In this document: positions 38,078-46,317 of the stretch, piece by piece
Numbering within the stretch: position 1 is the stretch's first letter
Layout of the letters: every line of letters starts with the position of its first letter
Assembly (NCBI GenBank): GCA_019232795.1
Contig: JAFANH010000074.1
Coordinates: 1-59,752, forward strand
Origin: Burkholderiaceae bacterium
Lineage (GTDB): Bacteria; Pseudomonadota; Gammaproteobacteria; Burkholderiales; Burkholderiaceae_D
Reading direction: 5' to 3'
DNA: 59,752 nucleotides
The notes under the pieces: generated by a model
Seen by the model: only the letters and a program-made list of their open reading frames with translations
Told to the model about the DNA's origin: nothing
The model's database searches: none
Program-made: the position numbers and the translations under genes

Positions 38078-38716
38078 ATGAATAGTCATACGCAATACTT
38101 TTTCCTCCCCGGCCCGGCCGGCCGCCTTCAGTGCGCGCTTGATCTGCCCGATCCCGAGCGTTTTTCCGCGCCGCGCGGCGTCGCGCTGGTGGCGCATCCG
38201 CATCCGCTCTATGGCGGGACGATGGACAACAAGGTGGCGCAGACCCTGGCGCGCGCTTTCGTAGCGCTCGGCTATGCGGCGGCACGCATGAATTTCCGCG
38301 GTGTCGGCGAATCGGAAGGCGTGCATGACGAGGGCCGAGGCGAGACCGACGACATGGCCTTGCTGCACGCCGAGATGCAGCAGCGCTACCCTGGCCTGCC
38401 GGTTGCCTTGTCGGGCTTTTCCTTCGGTACCTTCGTGCAGGGACAGTTGCGCTTGCGCCTGGTGGAGCAGGGCAATGCGCCGGAGCGGCTGGTGCTGATC
38501 GGCACCGCCGCCGGCAAATGGGCGATTCCGGAAGTGCCTGCCGACACCATCGTGATCCATGGCGAGCACGACGAGACCATCCCGCTGGCCGACGTGTTCG
38601 ACTGGGCCCGGCCGCAAGACTTGCCGGTGATCGTCATTCCGGGAGCCGACCATTTTTTCCACCGCCGGCTGCAGCACATCAAGAATTACGTCACAGGGCT
38701 GTGGTGGCAGCGCTGA
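38078..38716 (+). CDS. alpha/beta hydrolase
   Basis: This 212-residue protein is of the dienelactone-hydrolase-like/DUF1749-type group. It has the oxyanion region VAHPHPLYGGTMDNKV, the MNFRGVGESEG strand, a nucleophile elbow ALSGFSFGTFVQ (Ser in GFSFG), the acid Asp near GEHDETIPL, and a terminal His in PGADHFFHRRL. Substrate unknown. ATG 38078 is preferred to the TTG four codons upstream. Confidence 0.87.
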   Translation: MNSHTQYFFLPGPAGRLQCALDLPDPERFSAPRGVALVAHPHPLYGGTMDNKVAQTLARAFVALGYAAARMNFRGVGESEGVHDEGRGETDDMALLHAEMQQRYPGLPVALSGFSFGTFVQGQLRLRLVEQGNAPERLVLIGTAAGKWAIPEVPADTIVIHGEHDETIPLADVFDWARPQDLPVIVIPGADHFFHRRLQHIKNYVTGLWWQR

Positions 38717-38777
38717 TTGCCCGCCTCATTGCCTGGGTGATTGCCTACACTACGCAGACTCCCAGGCATTCGCCCGC

Positions 38778-38783
38778 TATAAT
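38778..38783 (+). promoter_or_regulatory. candidate -10 box for the carboxypeptidase gene
   Basis: An exact TATAAT lies 54 bp before the ATG in the 120-bp gap after the hydrolase gene. The sequence 17 bp upstream (cagact) keeps only the GAC of a -35 box, so strength is uncertain. Confidence 0.4.
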
Positions 38784-38836
38784 TCTTATCTCTTGCATTA
38801 ACCTCGCGCCTTAACGGCGCAGCTACGCTATTACCC

Positions 38837-39997
38837 ATGAAAAAACTGATTTCCGCGCCGTTGGCAGCCTTCTTCGCAGCCTTTCTGTCGGTCGCCGCCG
38901 CCGCCCAATCCGTCCCCGCTCCTACCATCGCCGCCAAGTCCTGGCTTTTGCTCGACGCCAACAGTGGCCAGGTGTTGGCATCGGAAAACCCGAACATGCG
39001 CATCGAGCCGGCTTCGCTGACCAAGATCATGACCGCTTACCTGTCGTTCGAGGCCATCAAGGACAAGAAGCTCGACTTGAACCAAATGGTGAACGTGTCC
39101 GTGCATGCCTGGAAGGTTGACCCGGGCAGTTCCAAGATGTTCATCGACCCGGCCACCCCGGTCAAGGTCAACGACCTGTTGTATGGCCTGATGGTGCAGT
39201 CGGGTAACGATGCCGCCGTGGCCCTGGCTGAAGCCGTGGCCGGCAGCGAAGACACCTTTGTCGCGCTGATGAACCGCGAAGCCGAGCGCATGGGCTTGAA
39301 GGCGACCCATTTCAGCAATCCGCACGGCTTGCCCAGCCCCGACAATTATTCGACCGCGCAAGACTTGTCCATCCTGGCGCTGCACGAGATCAGTGACTAC
39401 CCCGAGTTCTACAAGATCGATTCGGTCAAGGAATTCACTTACAACAAGATCACGCAGTCCAACCGCAACCGCCTGCTGTGGCTCGACCCTACCGTCGACG
39501 GCTTGAAGACCGGCCACACCGAAGCCGCCGGCTATTGCATGATCGCCTCGGCCAAGCGCCCGAACGGCAAGAGCGGCGACCGCCGCCTGATCGCCGTGGT
39601 GCTCGGTACCGCCTCCGACCAGGCGCGCTCGCAAGAGAGCCAGAAGCTGTTGAACTGGGGTTTCCAGAATTTCGATACGATCAAGCTGTATGCCAGGGGC
39701 CAGGCGCTGGCGACCCAGGAAGTGTGGAAGGGCAGCCAGGGCCAAGTGAAAATCGGCTTTGACCGCGACATCTACGTGACCGTGGCGAAAGGCGTGGGCG
39801 ACAAGCTCAAGCCGGTATTGACGCGCAAGGATCCGCTGGTGGCGCCGATCGCGCAGGGCAGCCGGGTCGGTACGCTGGCGCTGATGCAGCCGGACGGCAA
39901 GGCGCTCACCGAATTGCCGGTGCTGGCGCTGGAGCAGGTGAACCAGGCGACCATCTTCGGGCGCGCCTGGGACTCGATGCGCCTGTGGTTCAAGTAA
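38837..39997 (+). CDS. dacA: D-alanyl-D-alanine carboxypeptidase (S11, PBP5/6-like)
   Basis: This 386-residue low-molecular-mass PBP trims the terminal D-Ala from peptidoglycan stem peptides in the periplasm. It has a signal peptide (cleavage after AAA-QS near residue 24), SxxK in ASLTKIM (Ser60, Lys63), SGN in VQSGNDAAVAL, and KTG in LKTGHTEAAGYC. A C-terminal beta-rich domain and a final amphipathic helix (RAWDSMRLWFK) anchor it to the membrane. It is first in the run dacA-dat-ybeD-lipB-lipA. Confidence 0.94.
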   Translation: MKKLISAPLAAFFAAFLSVAAAAQSVPAPTIAAKSWLLLDANSGQVLASENPNMRIEPASLTKIMTAYLSFEAIKDKKLDLNQMVNVSVHAWKVDPGSSKMFIDPATPVKVNDLLYGLMVQSGNDAAVALAEAVAGSEDTFVALMNREAERMGLKATHFSNPHGLPSPDNYSTAQDLSILALHEISDYPEFYKIDSVKEFTYNKITQSNRNRLLWLDPTVDGLKTGHTEAAGYCMIASAKRPNGKSGDRRLIAVVLGTASDQARSQESQKLLNWGFQNFDTIKLYARGQALATQEVWKGSQGQVKIGFDRDIYVTVAKGVGDKLKPVLTRKDPLVAPIAQGSRVGTLALMQPDGKALTELPVLALEQVNQATIFGRAWDSMRLWFK

Positions 39998-40012
39998 GGC
40001 CGCAATGCTGTG

Positions 40013-40882
40013 ATGACCTCCACGGAGCACGCTGCTGACGACCCGCTGGTCTACCTCAACGGCGCCATGACGCCGTTGTCGGAAGCGAAGATCCCGGTGC
40101 TCGACCGCGGCTTTATTTTCGGCGATGGCATCTACGAAGTGATTCCGGTCTATGGCCGCAAGCCTTTCCGCGCCGAGCAGCACTTGGCGCGCCTGTTCCG
40201 CAGCCTGTCCAAGGTCGGCATCGCCAATCCGCACGACCAGCCGCAATGGCTGCAACTGATAGGGCAAGTGAGTGCCGCCCACCCGGCCGAGGACCAACTA
40301 CTGTACCTGCAGGTGACGCGCGGCGTGGCCAAACGGAGACACGCATTCCCGCAAGGCGTAACGCCGACTGTGTTCATCATGAGCAATGCCATGGCGCCGG
40401 TCCCGCCCGAGTTGCGCCGCAGCGGCGTGGCCTGCGTCTCTCTCGAAGACCGGCGTTGGCTGCATTGTGATATCAAGTCGGTGTCGCTGCTCGGGAATGT
40501 GCTGGCAGCGCAATTCGCGGCTGAGCATGAGGCGGTGGAAAGCATCCAGTTTCGCGACGGCTTCCTGACCGAGGGCGCTTCCACCAATGTCTGGATCGTC
40601 AAGGATAGCAAGCTGGCGGCGCCGCTGCGCGACAATCTGATCCTGGAGGGCATACGTTACGGCCTGGTCGAGGAAATGTGTGCGGCCAAAGGCATTGCCT
40701 TCGAAAGCCGGCCCCTTGCTCGCGCCGAAGTATTTGCCGCCGACGAGGTATTGCTGACCTCGGCCTCGAAAGAGGTGCTGGCTGTGGTCAGGCTTGACGA
40801 TCAGACAATTGGAAACGGCGTGCCCGGCCCCATCTACGAGATACTTTACGAATCTTATCAAGCCGCCAAGAAAGCCCTGTAA
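40013..40882 (+). CDS. dat: D-amino-acid aminotransferase, class IV
   Basis: This 289-residue PLP enzyme is of fold type IV. VYLNGAMTPLSEAKIPVLDRGFIFGDGIYEVIP is the family N-terminus, SVSLLGNVLAAQFA contains the region of the PLP lysine equivalent, and EGASTNVWIVKD binds the cofactor phosphate. It probably makes D-alanine or D-glutamate and lies after the D,D-carboxypeptidase gene. ATG 40013 is chosen; GTG 40010 is an alternative. The exact amino-acid specificity is not readable. Confidence 0.88.
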   Translation: MTSTEHAADDPLVYLNGAMTPLSEAKIPVLDRGFIFGDGIYEVIPVYGRKPFRAEQHLARLFRSLSKVGIANPHDQPQWLQLIGQVSAAHPAEDQLLYLQVTRGVAKRRHAFPQGVTPTVFIMSNAMAPVPPELRRSGVACVSLEDRRWLHCDIKSVSLLGNVLAAQFAAEHEAVESIQFRDGFLTEGASTNVWIVKDSKLAAPLRDNLILEGIRYGLVEEMCAAKGIAFESRPLARAEVFAADEVLLTSASKEVLAVVRLDDQTIGNGVPGPIYEILYESYQAAKKAL

Positions 40883-40921
40883 GTGCCTTACTAGGGGCCG
40901 TCCGGCGGTAAAATAGTGCCC

Positions 40922-41191
40922 ATGCCAGTACCAAACGACAGCCTGATCGAATATCCGAGCGACTTTCCCATCAAGGTGATGGGAATGATGCAGGAGACTT
41001 TCGCCCAAACCATTGCCGACCTGGTCGTCTTGCACGACCCGACCTTCCACTCCGGAAAAATGGAAATGCGCCCCTCTGCCAAGGGCAATTACCTGTCTCT
41101 GACCGTGACCGTGCGCGCCATCAGCCGCGAGCAGCTCGACGATCTGTATCGCGCACTGTCGTCGCATCCCATGGTCAAAGTGGTGCTGTAA
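40922..41191 (+). CDS. ybeD: YbeD/DUF493 small regulatory-fold protein
   Basis: This 89-residue protein has an ACT-like fold of the YbeD family: LIEYPSDFPIKVMGMM, then SLTVTVRAISREQLDDLYRALSSHPMVKVVL. It sits between dat and lipB, the usual position before lipB in proteobacteria. Biochemical role unknown; position suggests a link with lipoate metabolism. ATG 40922 preferred to GTG 40916. Confidence 0.92.
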   Translation: MPVPNDSLIEYPSDFPIKVMGMMQETFAQTIADLVVLHDPTFHSGKMEMRPSAKGNYLSLTVTVRAISREQLDDLYRALSSHPMVKVVL

Positions 41192-41200
41192 AAGCCTTGC

Positions 41201-41848
41201 ATGGCCCCCAACGTTCCCGTCGTGGTGCAGCGCGGCCTTGAGGCCTACGAACAAACCTTTTCCGCCATGCGCGCCTTTACCGACGCGCGTACGCCGGAAA
41301 CCGCCGATGAACTGTGGGTGGTCGAACACCCTCCCGTGTTCACGCTGGGCCTCGGCGCCGACCGCGCCCATGTGCTCGATGCCCACCGTATCCCCGTCGT
41401 GCAGACCGATCGCGGCGGCGAGGTGACTTACCATGGCCCCGGTCAGGTGGTGGTTTATCTGCTGATCGACCTGCGCCGCAGCAAGGGCGGGCGCCTGTAT
41501 GCGCGTGAATTCGTGCACAAGATCGAGCAAGCCATGATCGATACGCTGGCGGCGTATAATCTGCCGGGCGAACGCAAGGCCGGTGCGCCTGGAATCTATG
41601 TCGCGCAAGGGACGTGGCAAGGTGCAAAAATCGGCGCACTTGGCCTCAAGGTGCGCGGCAATGGCTGCACCTACCATGGCGTATCGCTCAACGTCGATAT
41701 GGATTTGGCGCCGTTTTCCTGGATCAATCCCTGCGGCTATGCAGGTCTGGCCACGGTCGATATGAAGACGCTGGGCGTGTCCGCGGTCTTGCCCGAGGTG
41801 CAGGCAGCATTGGCCGGGCGCCTCATCGAAGGACTTGCAATAAACTAG
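41201..41848 (+). CDS. lipB: lipoyl(octanoyl) transferase
   Basis: This 215-residue enzyme moves octanoate from acyl carrier protein to lipoyl domains. [35 protein letters not shown] and the catalytic Cys/Lys region [20 protein letters not shown] are diagnostic. It supplies the substrate that LipA, encoded next, converts to lipoyl groups. Confidence 0.96.
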   Translation: MAPNVPVVVQRGLEAYEQTFSAMRAFTDARTPETADELWVVEHPPVFTLGLGADRAHVLDAHRIPVVQTDRGGEVTYHGPGQVVVYLLIDLRRSKGGRLYAREFVHKIEQAMIDTLAAYNLPGERKAGAPGIYVAQGTWQGAKIGALGLKVRGNGCTYHGVSLNVDMDLAPFSWINPCGYAGLATVDMKTLGVSAVLPEVQAALAGRLIEGLAIN

Positions 41849-41871
41849 AAACTTGCGCGCAATATCGCGCC

Positions 41872-42870
41872 ATGATCATGACTACAGAAACAGATCCGCA
41901 AGACAGCGCGAAAAGCATAGAGCCGGGCGCATCGGCGTATAACCCGAATGAAAAGCAAAAGGGCGCCGGCAAGACGGCACGCATACCGATCAAGATCGTA
42001 CCGGCCGAGAAGCTGAAGAAGCCGGACTGGATACGCGTCAAGGCCGCCTCGCCGTCGACGCGTTTCTATGAAATCAAGGACATCTTGCGTGCCAACAAGC
42101 TGGTGACGGTGTGCGAGGAAGCGAGCTGCCCGAACATCGGCGAATGCTTCGGCAAGGGCACGGCCACCTTCATGATCATGGGGGACAAATGCACGCGGCG
42201 CTGCCCGTTCTGCGACGTCGGCCACGGCCGTCCCGATCCGCTCGACCCGAACGAGCCGGAAAATCTCGCCAAGACCATCGCCGCGCTCAAGCTGAATTAT
42301 GTAGTGATCACCTCAGTCGACCGCGACGACTTGCGCGACGGCGGCGCCGGCCACTTTGCCGATTGCATCCGCCGCGTGCGCGAGCTGTCGCCGGCAACAC
42401 GCATCGAAATTCTCACACCCGACTTCCGCGGCCGCATGGACCGCGCCCTGGAAATCCTGAAGGCGGCGCCACCCGACGTGATGAACCACAATCTCGAAAC
42501 CGTGCCGCGCCTGTACAAGGAAGCGCGCCCCGGGTCGGACTATGAATATTCCTTGAACCTGCTCAAGCGCTTCAAGGAGCTGCACCCGGATACGCCGACC
42601 AAGTCCGGCATCATGGTCGGCCTTGGCGAAACCGACGAGGAAATCCTGCAGGTGATGCGCGACCTGCGCGCGCACCAGGTCGACATGCTGACCATAGGCC
42701 AGTACCTGATGCCGAGCGGCGACCACTTGCCGGTGCGGCGCTATGTCCACCCTGACACCTTCAAGATGTTCGAGGAAGAAGCGTACAAGATGGGCTTCGA
42801 GCACGCGGCCGTGGGAGCGATGGTGCGCTCCAGCTACCACGCGGATCAACAGGCGCATGGGGTGTTGTAG
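41872..42870 (+). CDS. lipA: lipoyl synthase
   Basis: This 332-residue radical SAM enzyme inserts sulfur at C6 and C8 of protein-bound octanoate. The auxiliary cluster cysteines are C81, C86 and C92 ([12 protein letters not shown]) and the radical SAM cysteines C107, C111 and C114 (CTRRCPFC). ATG 41872 and 41878 are both possible starts, two codons apart. The gene is intact, but a transposon is inserted exactly after its stop codon: the TAG stop is the last three bases of the 5-bp target duplication TGTAG. Confidence 0.96.
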   Translation: MIMTTETDPQDSAKSIEPGASAYNPNEKQKGAGKTARIPIKIVPAEKLKKPDWIRVKAASPSTRFYEIKDILRANKLVTVCEEASCPNIGECFGKGTATFMIMGDKCTRRCPFCDVGHGRPDPLDPNEPENLAKTIAALKLNYVVITSVDRDDLRDGGAGHFADCIRRVRELSPATRIEILTPDFRGRMDRALEILKAAPPDVMNHNLETVPRLYKEARPGSDYEYSLNLLKRFKELHPDTPTKSGIMVGLGETDEEILQVMRDLRAHQVDMLTIGQYLMPSGDHLPVRRYVHPDTFKMFEEEAYKMGFEHAAVGAMVRSSYHADQQAHGVL

Positions 42871-42939
42871 TGTGAATGATCAGTAGTTAACGAGACAATC
42901 CGGTAGTTATTGAGACAAATTCAGAAGTGCCGAGACAAT
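42866..42939 (+). repeat. transposon left end with three 20-bp-spaced iterons and TGTAG flank
   Basis: TGTAG (42866-42870, overlapping the lipA stop) is followed by the tip TGTGAATGATC. Three direct repeats then lie exactly 20 bp apart: tagttaacgagacaat (42884), tagttattgagacaaa (42904), gaagtgccgagacaat (42924). The same motif in inverse orientation occurs at two right ends (46143, 48127). Multiple spaced binding sites plus a TGT tip and 5-bp duplication are typical of Tn7/Tn5053-type ends bound by a TnsB/TniA-like transposase. Confidence 0.85.
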
Positions 42940-44792
42940 CTGAAAGCGATAACTCATTGATTGACAAGGATTTGCCATCGATTTTTGCCTTCCCAAAGGG
43001 TGAAAATTCCTGGCGAATCGACTGGCTCGGCGAAATCGCCTTCCCCAATCGCCTGCTGCGGCGAACTCAGCCCTCGGTGCTCGTGCATCTGTCGCGGTTG
43101 CAGGACGACTCTTTCCGCGAAAACCCATCCTCGCTGCTCTCCGCGGATTCGACGCTGGCATCAAGGCAACGCAAGGTGTGGATATCGATCGGCACCTTGC
43201 CCTTGCTGCGCATGGGCGACATTTGGCGCAACGGAAAATTGGAAATGGCGCCGGACTACGAGCTCGAACACTTTCGCGACGTCGATATCGACTCGAACTC
43301 TTCGGTGTTGATCAAGGCGGGCCTGAACCTGGAGGAGAAAGGCTTTCTGCTCCCGCGAGCCGAACATCCATGGCATATGCAATGTACGCAATCATATTGC
43401 CTGATGGTGACGCTTCCGGATGATCGCCGGCTGATCATCCCCTGCATGGAGCTGATTCGGTTCTACTTTGGTTCCTCCAGCAATCTGCTCACCAAACTGT
43501 TCTTGCCGCCGCTGAGCCGTGATGCGCTATACAGCGACAGCAAGTTCAACCGTTTGTCCGGCCGCCTTACGTTGCAGTTGGCGGCCGGCATCTCCGGCGC
43601 ATCCGCGGCAGACGTCGGCCGCATCTGCGCAGATGACACTGCATGGCGCGCAGCGGTGCTCATTGGCACGTCGCTTCTCAAAGCGTCGGCCGCCGGCCAG
43701 GTCGCCTATCCGCAGGCATTTTTCCCGTTCGAGGGAAAAAACGACCTGATCGCGTCTGGGAAATGGCTGTCGTTCGGCGACGAGCCGCGCGCGTCGTTTC
43801 TCGTGTACAGCCTGTGTTCGTGCTCATACCCTTTCCCCTTCAAGTCGCTCCGATACGACTTGTGTCACCGGACCACTCCGACTGAATCAGGACAACGTGC
43901 CGGATCTGGCGAGCCACCCAATCCGCGCGTGCGCAAGACGGCAAGAGATGCGCCGAACCAGCAACTGGTGGAGAGCGATGGATCCAATAGGCTGGCTAAG
44001 CGATCCAGGCCTATTTGGGATGCGGCGCGCTTTCCTGATCTTTCAGAGAAAACCATTTGGAAAAATCGCGTGCTGACCACTGCGCCAGCAAAAGCGGCAC
44101 AGGTCAGCATTGCACGGGAAGTAACGCAGGCTGCTGTTGGCCGCCCTGGCTCTGAAAAGCGTATCCGACCCATCGACCTACAACTGCGGACCCAGCCAGG
44201 TTCAGCATTGCTCGTACCAACTTTTTTGGAAGAGATTGTCAAGGATTTGAAGGAGCTGGTAGGAGGCACGGTTGAATTGTTGACTGACAGCGAAGAGGAT
44301 GGTTGGTCCGTCCCCATTGCGATAGTCGCGAGCGAAGATGGTGAAATGGATCGGCGACTATTTATTGAAACTGGTGCCAATCAATTGCGAGAGCGCCGCG
44401 TTGCGGCATTTTCCGTTTGCCAGCAAGCCGGTATGTTTTTTTTTGCCGCCACCGAGCACACCAATCTTGCCACCATCGATGGCGACGAAACTGCCGAGCC
44501 TTTCCTGCCATTGGCGCATCAGATCGGCTCGGTGCACGATCACAAGGGTGCTGACTTTGCGACGAGCGATCACAGCGGCAGCAGTGACCGTCTTTCCGAA
44601 TGCTGTTGGTGCAACCAACATGCCCATATCGTGAGGAAGAATCTCCGCCAGCGCTTCTTCCTGGTCAGATCTCAATTCACCGACGAACTGCGCCTTAAGT
44701 GGTACGCCGACGGAGCGCTCGTCTTCTATCCGGAATTCGATCTTGTTCGTGTCGAGCAGGGATTGCACGTCAGGCAGGCAGCCGCGAGGTAA
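42927..44792 (+). pseudogene. unrecognised element gene, possibly TnsE-like, 3' end lost
   Basis: A 621-codon open frame begins with GTG inside the third iteron. Residues 1 to about 500 look like a genuine protein: ENSWRIDWLGEIAF near residue 30, TLPDDRRLIIPCMELIRFYFGSSS, FLVYSLCSCSYPFPF, a basic linker, and VPTFLEEIVKDLKELVGG. A WRI-type N-terminus, a IPxxEL segment and a charged linker before an FxELL-like C-terminal domain loosely recall Tn7 TnsE, but I do not recognise it firmly. From about 44430 the frame is only the antisense of the primase-helicase gene, so the true C-terminus is missing. The start codon is uncertain. Confidence 0.55.
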
Positions 44793-45962
44793 TGCAACGT
44801 GCTTCGGATAATTTTCTGCACGACCGATAATGCGTGGCTTGTCCCAGGTCGACATGCGCATCGCCTGGGCTTTGTAGAATTCCGGGTTCTGAAATGCCGC
44901 AAGGCGGATCAACCGATTCATCAAAGTTTGCGGCAAACCGGCCTTCTCGATGAACAATTGCCCCGCAATCGTTGCTCGCACTGCCTTTGGCATGACGCCG
45001 GCGAGCTTGATGGTAGGCTTGGCGGCAGGTACCCAAGGGGTATCGGCGTTTTCGTCGGGCAGCTCAGCGTAGGCGATGTCGAGCGGATGCCGGTCGCCGA
45101 CCAGTTTTTTCAGCGCGGATTCGACTTGGTGGGCCGGAAGCGGCTGGATGGTTTCCAGGAACGCCCATTGGTCCGGTAGCGGCTGCAGATCCGTATCGAC
45201 GAACACGCTGCGACCGAGGTCGCGTGGCTGCTTTTGCAGTGGCAGCGCAATCAGGTTGCCGAACCCACCTTTCGGCATGGTGTCCTGGTTCGGGAACAAT
45301 CTGTCGTAAGAAGTTAGTTTCAGTTGTCGGATACGGGCACAGGTAGCGCTGATCAATCCGGATCCAAGGCGCCTGGCGTCGCGTGCCGGTATGGCGTCGG
45401 CGAAAAATAGCCACACATGTGCGCCTTCCCCGGACCGCGAAATTTCAAGGGCGGCGGGCAAGTTATTTGCGACACACGTCTGCATGACGGCGCGCGCATC
45501 TTCGCGCCAGTCGGCGTCGTCGAAGTCGATTGCGAGGAAGTGGCAGTTGTCACCCTGTAGCAGCGGATATACACCTACCGTTGTCTTGCCCTTGAGATGA
45601 TCCGATATAACGTGATCGGTGACGGGCGCGAACAGGCTGTGGCGGCATTCGCTGCATTTGATCCTCGGCTTTTCACCCACGCCCAGGCGCCATTCGTTGG
45701 CGCATACTGGCGAATAGCCGGGCTTGCCGGACGTCTTGCTCTCCCAGCGGATCGGATAGACATCTTCTCTGCCACGGAAAAGACGCCGGAAAATCTTGAT
45801 TTTTGCGGCTGGTGAAAGGTTGCTGGAATTGACCGGCTGGAGGCTGGCGCTCGATGTCTCGTCGGGGAAATGCGGTGTCGCAATGCCGTGCGCAGCCAGC
45901 AGAGTTCTGAGCATGCCATTCTCGGCACGTAACCGCGCCAGTTCAGCTTCGGTTTCCGACAT
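44358..45962 (-). pseudogene. TOTE-type archaeo-eukaryotic primase-SF2 helicase, truncated after motif Ia
   Basis: This 534-codon frame starts with a coiled coil (MSETEAELARLRAENGMLRTLL), then a Cys-containing segment (C87, C103, C106). An AEP primase domain follows with LAIDFDD (D146, D148) and the histidine motif GEGAHVWLFF (His182). A superfamily 2 helicase then begins: RSDQEEAL, Walker A APTAFGKT (451-458), motif Ia VIVHRADLMRQW. The DEAD box and motifs III-VI are absent. After GGGKKKHTG (residue 512, about 44427) the frame runs into the facing gene and stops. Full-length relatives are about twice as long and are listed as TOTE conflict-system proteins; the truncated form should lack helicase activity. 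Confidence 0.75.
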
Positions 45963-46048
45963 CTAGACTCACCATGCTGCCAGCAGTATTCCAAATGGAG
46001 CCACGAACTTGCAGTTGGTGATTGTGCCAAGTCGCTCGTGCGGCTGGA

Positions 46049-46148
46049 ACAATCTCATTAACTGTTGAAGATTATCTCACCAACTTTTGGTTGACTATAC
46101 GCCGGTTCCGGAGCATTGTCTCATTTACTTTTGAAGAGTCACATGTAG
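46049..46148 (-). repeat. transposon right end (inner copy) with TGTAG flank
   Basis: Inverse copies of the left-end motif lie at 46049 (acaatctcattaactg), 46071 (attatctcaccaactt) and 46115 (attgtctcatttactt), a 22-bp period with one site skipped. They lead to the tip TCACA at 46139-46143. TGTAG follows at 46144-46148, in the same orientation as at lipA. Confidence 0.82.
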
Positions 46149-46317
46149 TCTCGGCGTAACCCTCGTCAAGAGAAATCGCGCCGGCCAGCAAGCGGCCGGC
46201 GCGTTCGGCCTGGTCACCGGCGACCTCGATCCCCTCCAGCGCAAACGACGCCGCAGTCTGCTGTCAATGCACGCCGGCTTCGGTAATGGCAACGAACTTG
46301 CGCCGCTCGCGTAGCGT
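46144..46317 (-). pseudogene. VbhA-like antitoxin remnant
   Basis: On the minus strand a frame reads ...LRERRKFVAITEAGVH, a TGA at 46264, then QQTAASFALEGIEVAGDQAE and RAGRLLAGAISLDEGYAETT. The LEGIEV...LLAG.ISLDE pattern matches the short VbhA-type antitoxins that pair with Fic toxins. It is broken by the in-frame stop, and its C-terminal end is cut at the target duplication: the final Thr codons overlap CTACA. No Fic toxin is left. The assignment rests on a short stretch. Confidence 0.5.

Larger units (their letters stand above)
42871..46143. mobile_element. transposase-less Tn7/Tn5053-like element at the lipA 3' end
   Basis: Left tip TGTGAATGAT and right tip ...AGAGTCACA enclose 3.27 kb and are flanked on both sides by TGTAG. 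The content is two genes facing each other, both broken at one shared internal point near 44430. No transposase, ATPase or TniQ/TnsD gene is present, so the element could move only with help in trans. Assignment to the Tn7/Tn5053 group rests on end structure and duplication length; no transposase sequence is available to confirm it. Confidence 0.7.

Noticed and set aside
42884..42939. CRISPR-like short direct repeats
   Set aside because: Only three copies at 20-bp period with no spacers between them, mirrored in inverse orientation at the other end; they are transposon-end binding sites.
44358..44792. Convergent overlapping genes as a designed antisense overlap
   Set aside because: The overlap part of each protein is the meaningless complement of the other's conserved coding, so it is a deletion scar rather than a functional overlap.
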